In this document: positions 5,010 to 8,938 of the stretch, one piece after another
Position numbering within the stretch: position 1 is the stretch's first letter
How the letters are laid out: each line of letters opens with the position of its first letter
From: JAAFHN01 sp031421855
Lineage (GTDB): Bacteria; Pseudomonadota; Gammaproteobacteria; Burkholderiales; Burkholderiaceae_C
DNA length: 8,938 nt
NCBI GenBank assembly: GCA_031421855.1
Contig: JANOPN010000173.1
Location: forward strand, 1 to 8,938
Reading direction: 5' to 3'
The notes under the pieces: model-generated
Told to the model about the DNA's origin: nothing
Seen by the model: only the letters and a program-made list of their open reading frames with translations
Databases searched by the model: none
Program-made: the position numbers and the translations under genes

Positions 5010-6380
5010 TTAAAAAACCGGTTGTGGCATGCGGGTCAGCATGGGCGCAGGCGACGCGCCACTGGAGACTGACGACAGGCTACCCACGTAAGGTGTGGGC
5101 CAGCCCAAGATGGCACTGGCTTGCTCACAACGCGTGCGTAAATCAGCCGCGTCTCGACCACCTAAATGAACAATTCCGTAGCGGTGACTGCCCAGCCAGG
5201 TGTAGTCGCGGTCACGCGAGTGTCCGTGTTTGGGCATCGGCAAGAGCAACACATCAGCAAACTTGTCATGCAAGGCTTGCTGTTGACTTTTGCTGGGCTC
5301 GGGCGGCTCTTGGCCCGGCTCGAAGCAGCGATACACAAAACTCGAAGCCGCGCCCGCTGTGGGTTCGACACGCGGTACGCTGTCGGGGGACTCACCCCGC
5401 GCCAAAGCCAACGCGACCGCAAACAAATTGATGCCATCAACCCGCAAATACAGGTCTGCCGACTGCGACGCCAAGCGCGGATTGAACTCAATGACCGTGA
5501 GCCGATCGGTTGCCGCGTCGTAGAAGAACTCCATGTTGAATAAGCCGTGACAGAACCCCACTCGCGACAAAAATCGCGTAGCGACATCCATCGCCCGATT
5601 TTGCACGCTTTGGCTCAAGCGAGTTGGGTAGTCAAACCGCATGAAGGCTTGGGTGCCGGGGTACATGATCGAGTCAACCACCCCAATTTTGCTGGCCTTG
5701 CCCTCAAACACCACGCCGTCGAGGTTGAACTGACCCACGCCGGGTGAGTCCAGATGCGCAGGGTGCTCCAGCACCAGCCGATGCGCAGGCGGCAGGCCCG
5801 GAAAAAACTCGTGAGCGATGCGGTCAAAGGGCTCAACCAAGCGCTTGATGACCCACAACTCGCGCCACCCAAAACGGGTGTGCGCTTGCAACTCAGCCCG
5901 GTTGTGCACCGTTTTGGCCAAAACCGAAAAGGCTGCTTTGACCGGTTTCACAAACACCGGGTAACGCAGCGGCTCGGGCAACTGCTCAGGCATGTCAATG
6001 CCGTACTCGCAATCAAGCAATGCAAACGGCACCGAACATTCGGGCGCCACCTCGGCCAAAACGCGCCGCGCGTGGAGTTTGTGCTGGCAAGCCACCACGG
6101 CCTCAGGCGGCGTACCCGGTAAACCCAGCCTTTTAGCCAGCAAAGCGGCCGCAAGCGCACCAAATTGCTCGTTGTTCGACGCAACCGCCTGCAGCTTGGG
6201 GTAGCGGCGAGCCAGCCTGTCGGTGAACCGGTTCAAGTCAAACCCGACCAACTGAACATTACTCGGAAACGCAAACAGATCAAACCCCGCACTTGCCCAC
6301 GGTTTGCCTTTCAAAAGCGGCTCGAAACCATCGACATCCCAGTCATAGTTGAAAAGCAATAGGGTTTGGGGCGTAGGCAT
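5010..6380 (-). CDS. ATP-grasp domain protein, probable carboxylate-amine ligase of unknown substrate
   Basis: ATP-grasp enzymes activate a carboxylate as an acyl-phosphate and join it to an amine, thiol or other nucleophile. This 456-residue protein has a preATP-grasp N-terminal region (LLLFNYDWDVDGFEPL, 7-22; NVQLVGFDLN, 41-50), then an ATP-grasp core: Lys101 (CQHKLHAR), Lys145 (YPVFVKPVKAAF), VIKR (177-180), EHPAH (205-209), and the metal-binding pair Glu284 (GLFNMEFFYD) and Glu298/Asn300 (TVIEFNPRLASQ). A C-terminal region of about 130 residues follows and is Ser/Pro-rich at the very end. The catalytic Glu-x-Asn motif is intact, so activity is likely. It looks closest to carbamoyl-phosphate/biotin-carboxylase-type ATP-grasp proteins that make peptide-like small molecules, but I cannot name a substrate. 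The ATG at 6380 has no clear Shine-Dalgarno sequence. It is the first gene of the operon, 16 nt before the YHS gene, and shares it with egtD, which suggests a histidine-derived substrate; that link is inference. Confidence 0.85.
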   Translation of the reverse strand: MPTPQTLLLFNYDWDVDGFEPLLKGKPWASAGFDLFAFPSNVQLVGFDLNRFTDRLARRYPKLQAVASNNEQFGALAAALLAKRLGLPGTPPEAVVACQHKLHARRVLAEVAPECSVPFALLDCEYGIDMPEQLPEPLRYPVFVKPVKAAFSVLAKTVHNRAELQAHTRFGWRELWVIKRLVEPFDRIAHEFFPGLPPAHRLVLEHPAHLDSPGVGQFNLDGVVFEGKASKIGVVDSIMYPGTQAFMRFDYPTRLSQSVQNRAMDVATRFLSRVGFCHGLFNMEFFYDAATDRLTVIEFNPRLASQSADLYLRVDGINLFAVALALARGESPDSVPRVEPTAGAASSFVYRCFEPGQEPPEPSKSQQQALHDKFADVLLLPMPKHGHSRDRDYTWLGSHRYGIVHLGGRDAADLRTRCEQASAILGWPTPYVGSLSSVSSGASPAPMLTRMPQPVF

Positions 6381-6481
6381 GCAGCTTTGGAAGGGTCGTC
6401 AGTCTCGTTCTTGAGTCGCAAGTCGGGTTTAAGTTCTTACGCCGTCACCCACATTTTACGACCGAGGCGGGGGTTTGGATG

Positions 6482-6499
6482 CACGGCAGCTTTGCCGTG
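6482..6499. repeat. Short inverted repeat in the operon leader
   Basis: CACGGCA (6482-6488) and TGCCGTG (6493-6499) are exact reverse complements with a 4-nt loop. The stem is GC-rich and would fold in a transcript from the upstream promoter. No T-run follows on the - strand, so it is not an obvious terminator. It could be a protein site or an mRNA structure. Confidence 0.4.
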
Positions 6500-6500
6500 G

Positions 6501-6528
6501 CTTGTGGTCTCGCGCCACGACTTGTGGT
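6501..6528. repeat. 8-bp direct repeat spaced by 20 nt
   Basis: CTTGTGGT occurs at 6501-6508 and again at 6521-6528. The 20-nt period is close to two helical turns, so both copies face the same side of the DNA, as operator half-sites often do. It lies downstream of the AT-rich promoter-like element of the - strand operon. A chance repeat of this length in 240 nt is not very unlikely, so the confidence is low. Confidence 0.25.
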
Positions 6529-6608
6529 GGCTTCAGGTTGCCAACCAGAACTATAAAAATAGTAGCATCAAACCCAATGAACCCGGCGACCAAGTGCCCA
6601 AAAGCCAT

Positions 6609-6647
6609 AAAAAACCGCCAAATCACCGAAAATCGCGGCTTTCGGTG
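6609..6647 (-). terminator. Putative intrinsic terminator of dnaE2
   Basis: On the - strand CACCGAAA (6647-6640) pairs exactly with TTTCGGTG (6631-6624) around an 8-nt loop, overlapping the last codons and stop of dnaE2. GGCGG and six T residues (about 6614-6609) follow. An alternative fold pairs AAAGCCGC (6642-6635) with GCGGTTTT (6618-6611) and uses part of the T-run in its stem. Either would end transcription before the ATP-grasp operon, so the two units are probably separate. Confidence 0.5.
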
Positions 6648-8938
6648 GCTAGCCTGCCCAGCATGGGAGTCAGGTCGATCAGGTGATGGGCGATCAGGTG
6701 CTTGACTTGGCCATTGGTGGCGGCGTCAACTTGCCATTGGCCGTAGACGGCCATGAGTCGGGCGTTGATGAGGGTGTCGCGCAGGCGCTCGCGCAGCCGC
6801 TTCCACACGATGACGTTGATGGAGCCGCCTTCGTCTTCAAGGGTGACAAACGTCACACCCTTGGCTGTGGAGGGCTGTTGGCGCATGGTCACGATGCCGC
6901 AGGCTTTGACGAGTTGGTTGGGGCGGCACAGCGCCAATTGGCTGGACGAGAGCAGTTTTTGGGCGGCGAGTTTGGGCCGAAGCAGGGCCAAGGGGTGGCG
7001 GCGCAGGGTGAGGCCGGTTGACGCGTAGTCAAACAAGATTTCCTCGCCTTCGGGCGCGGCTTTGAGTTGGACTTGGTCTTCGTTTAAGTCAAGGCCGGGG
7101 TCGTCCACATCGGCGCGGTCAACCAAGTCGCCCTGCCCGCCTAGCCAGGCTGCTGCATCCCACACTTGCTGGCGGCGATGACCGCTGAGGGCCGCGAGCG
7201 CGTCGGCAGCGGCCAGGGTTTTGAGGTCGGCGACGCTGAGTTCAGCGCGACGGGCGAGGTCATCCACACTATCGAAAGGTGAGCACTGACGCGAATGGAT
7301 GATTCGACCACAGCTTGATTTCTTCAAATTTGTGATCATCTGCAAGCCCAAACGCACAGTTGAAGCATCCAAGAGGCTTGACTCGATGTCGCTTTGGTTG
7401 ATGTCAACCGGCAGCACGCTCACGCCGTGGCGAGCCGCATCGGCCACCAAGGCGCTGGGGCTATAAAAGCCCATGGGTTGTGAGTTGAGCAAGGCGCACA
7501 AAAACGCGGCCGGGTGGTGGTGTTTGATCCAGCAACTCACATAGACCAAGAGCGCAAAGCTCGCGGCGTGGCTCTCGGGAAAGCCGTATTCGCCAAAACC
7601 TTCAATTTGCTTGAAGATGTTGTCGGCAAACTCGCGCTCGTAGCCCCGCTCAAGCATGCCGCTGACCACCCGGTCATAGAACTTGTGCACGCCGCCTTTG
7701 CGCTTCCACGCGGCCATGGCACGGCGCAACTGGTCGGCCTCGCCGGGGCTGAAACCTGCAGCCAAAATCGCCACTTGCATGACTTGCTCTTGAAAGATCG
7801 GCACACCCAAGGTGCGCCCCAGTGCGGTCTTGAGCGCGCCAGAGCGCTGGGAGTCTTCAGGGAAAATCACCGGCTCCAAGCCTTGGCGGCGACGCAAATA
7901 CGGATGAACCATGCCGCCTTGGATGGGGCCGGGGCGCACGATGGCGACTTCAACGACCAAGTCGTAAAAGCAGCGGGGCTTCAGGCGCGGCAGCATGCTC
8001 ATCTGAGCGCGGCTCTCGATTTGAAACACGCCCACGGTGTCGGCGCGACAAATCATCTCGAAGGTTGCGGCGCAGTCTGGCGGTATGTCTTGCATTCGAA
8101 AGGTCGCCCCATCGAGTGCGCTGATGTGCTCTAGGCTTCGGCGAATGGCGCTCAACATACCCAAGGCCAACACATCGACTTTGAGCAGGCCCAGGCTATC
8201 AAGGTCATCTTTGTCCCACTGAATCACGCTGCGCTGGGGCATGCTGGCGTTTTCAATCGGCACCATGCGACTCAATGCGCCCTCGCTGAGCACAAACCCG
8301 CCCGTGTGCTGCCCCAAATGGCGAGGAAACCCAAGCAACTGCTGAGTGAGTTCGCCCAGCAGTTGCACCCGCAGCTCGTGGGGCTCAAGCCCGGCTTTCG
8401 TCATCAGCTCGGGGTTGACATGAAGCCGGTCAAACCAGTGGTGATCTTTGGCCAACACGGCCAGGGTGGTTTCGTCAAACCCAAGGGCTTTGCCCACGTC
8501 GCGAATGGCGCTGCGGGCGCGGTAGGTCGCCACCGTGGCGGTGAGCGCAGCTCGGTCTCGACCATATTTGCGATACAGGTATTGAATGACTTCTTCGCGG
8601 CGTTGGTGCTCAAAATCCACATCAATATCAGGCGGCTCGTTGCGCTCTTTGCTGATGAATCGCTCAAAAAGCACACTCGCCCGCGTGGGGTCAACCTCGG
8701 TGATGCCCAAGCAGTAGCACACCACCGAATTGGCCGCAGAACCCCGGCCTTGGCACAAAATGCCTTGGCTGCGCGCAAACCGCACGATGTCGTACACCGT
8801 GAGGAAATAATGCTCATAGCGCAGCTCACCAATGAGTTGCAACTCATGCATCACCTGCGCGTGCACGCTGGCCGGTATGCCCGCAGGGTATCGATCAGAC
8901 GCGCCGCGCCAGGTGATGTGGGCCAAATAATCAGCCGG
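6623..8938 (-). CDS. dnaE2: Error-prone DNA polymerase DnaE2 (ImuC), N-terminus cut off by the window edge
   Basis: DnaE2 is the alpha-subunit-like polymerase that, with ImuA and ImuB, carries out SOS-induced translesion synthesis and mutagenesis. The visible 772 residues are the C-terminal three quarters of a protein usually about 1,050 long. The frame is open through the right edge, with residues PADYLAH continuing past the TTG at 8926, so that TTG is internal. Family marks include GILCQGRGSAANS, ERNEPPDIDVDFEH with catalytic aspartates (about 8629-8618), RSAIRDVGKALG, LGQHTGGFVLSEG, LGLLKVDVLALGML with the third catalytic Asp (8176-8174), IVRPGPIQGGMVHPY, and GFGEYGFPESHAASFALLVY. A C-terminal OB-fold (GIVTMRQQPSTAKGVTFVTLED) is followed by the typical ending TESRDFR. 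It lacks the long tau/clamp-binding tail of replicative DnaE. The whole active site is intact. The missing N-terminal PHP domain, and any imuA and imuB upstream, would be to the right of the window. Confidence 0.95.
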   Translation of the reverse strand, partial: PADYLAHITWRGASDRYPAGIPASVHAQVMHELQLIGELRYEHYFLTVYDIVRFARSQGILCQGRGSAANSVVCYCLGITEVDPTRASVLFERFISKERNEPPDIDVDFEHQRREEVIQYLYRKYGRDRAALTATVATYRARSAIRDVGKALGFDETTLAVLAKDHHWFDRLHVNPELMTKAGLEPHELRVQLLGELTQQLLGFPRHLGQHTGGFVLSEGALSRMVPIENASMPQRSVIQWDKDDLDSLGLLKVDVLALGMLSAIRRSLEHISALDGATFRMQDIPPDCAATFEMICRADTVGVFQIESRAQMSMLPRLKPRCFYDLVVEVAIVRPGPIQGGMVHPYLRRRQGLEPVIFPEDSQRSGALKTALGRTLGVPIFQEQVMQVAILAAGFSPGEADQLRRAMAAWKRKGGVHKFYDRVVSGMLERGYEREFADNIFKQIEGFGEYGFPESHAASFALLVYVSCWIKHHHPAAFLCALLNSQPMGFYSPSALVADAARHGVSVLPVDINQSDIESSLLDASTVRLGLQMITNLKKSSCGRIIHSRQCSPFDSVDDLARRAELSVADLKTLAAADALAALSGHRRQQVWDAAAWLGGQGDLVDRADVDDPGLDLNEDQVQLKAAPEGEEILFDYASTGLTLRRHPLALLRPKLAAQKLLSSSQLALCRPNQLVKACGIVTMRQQPSTAKGVTFVTLEDEGGSINVIVWKRLRERLRDTLINARLMAVYGQWQVDAATNGQVKHLIAHHLIDLTPMLGRLATESRDFR

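Larger units (their letters stand above)
6381..6622 (-). promoter_or_regulatory. Spacer and likely long leader of the ATP-grasp/YHS/egtD operon
   Basis: This 242-nt stretch between dnaE2 and the ATP-grasp gene holds no convincing gene. Read on the - strand it contains an AT-rich element at 6541-6573 with the -10-like hexamer TATAGT (about 6551-6556) and a weak TTGGGT 16 nt upstream. Then come two copies of ACCACAAG (6528-6521 and 6508-6501) exactly 20 nt apart, then a hairpin CACGGCA/TGCCGTG with a 4-nt loop (6482-6499). A second -10-like TAAAAT lies at 6458-6453 without a good -35. If the upstream promoter is used, the leader is about 160 nt. There is no known riboswitch that I recognise. 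Confidence 0.35.

Noticed and set aside
4322..5431. A 369-codon + strand frame across egtD, the YHS gene and the ATP-grasp gene
   Set aside because: It is the antisense of three well-supported genes and its translation shows no domain or consistent composition.
7514..8134. A 206-codon + strand frame inside dnaE2
   Set aside because: It is antisense to conserved polymerase motifs and has no recognisable features.
8924..8926. TTG at 8926 as the true start of dnaE2
   Set aside because: The frame stays open to the window edge and the preceding residues (PADY) fit the family's sequence at this point, so the TTG encodes an internal leucine.
1..8938. CRISPR array, insertion sequence, tRNA or rRNA
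   Set aside because: No regularly spaced repeats, transposase, terminal inverted repeats or tRNA/rRNA-like segments were seen on either strand.

Overview
The window joins two parts that look as if they come from different organisms. From about 830 to the right end the sequence reads as a betaproteobacterium of the order Burkholderiales, most likely Comamonadaceae. The grounds are the eno-ftsB gene order, the protein sequences of enolase from about residue 111 onward, PnuC and DnaE2, and the frequent TTG, CAA and AAA codons. The first roughly 770 bases have much higher GC (about 75% at 181-360 by hand count, against about 46% at 1981-2160). They carry a MazG-like gene ahead of an enolase start of actinobacterial (Acidimicrobiia-like) type. 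In Burkholderiales eno normally follows pyrG and kdsA, while in actinobacteria a mazG gene is commonly close upstream of eno. The change of character falls inside the most conserved part of enolase, at about 765-842. A chimeric metagenome contig is the simplest reading; a real recombination at eno is the alternative.

Layout, left to right on the + strand: the 3' end of an unidentified gene (2-94), a short degenerate MazG C-terminal half (91-378), enolase (eno, 498-1778), then after 113 nt a tightly coupled trio of ftsB (1892-2167), pnuC (2164-2778) and a DUF1439/YceB-like lipoprotein (2775-3347). The trio overlaps by 3-4 nt at each boundary.

The rest is on the - strand. The lipoprotein gene converges on egtD with only 3 nt between the stop codons, and both stops lie inside one perfect palindrome (3338-3360). 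The - strand operon reads ATP-grasp protein (6380-5010), YHS-domain lipoprotein (4993-4373), egtD (4373-3351). The genes are 16 nt apart and then overlap by 1 nt. Ahead of the operon lies a 242-nt spacer with an AT-rich promoter-like element, a hairpin and a short direct repeat. Beyond that, dnaE2 (error-prone DNA polymerase, 8938-6623) enters from the right edge without its N-terminus and ends in a hairpin plus T-run.

How the genes relate: eno is glycolysis, FtsB is division, PnuC is nicotinamide riboside uptake and DnaE2 is SOS mutagenesis, so most are ordinary housekeeping or repair genes. The most unusual functional group is the three-gene operon. EgtD makes hercynine (histidine betaine) from histidine, yet no egtB is seen in this window. 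Its operon partners are an ATP-grasp ligase of unknown substrate and an exported YHS protein. This arrangement could reflect a histidine-betaine pathway other than standard ergothioneine synthesis, but that is inference.
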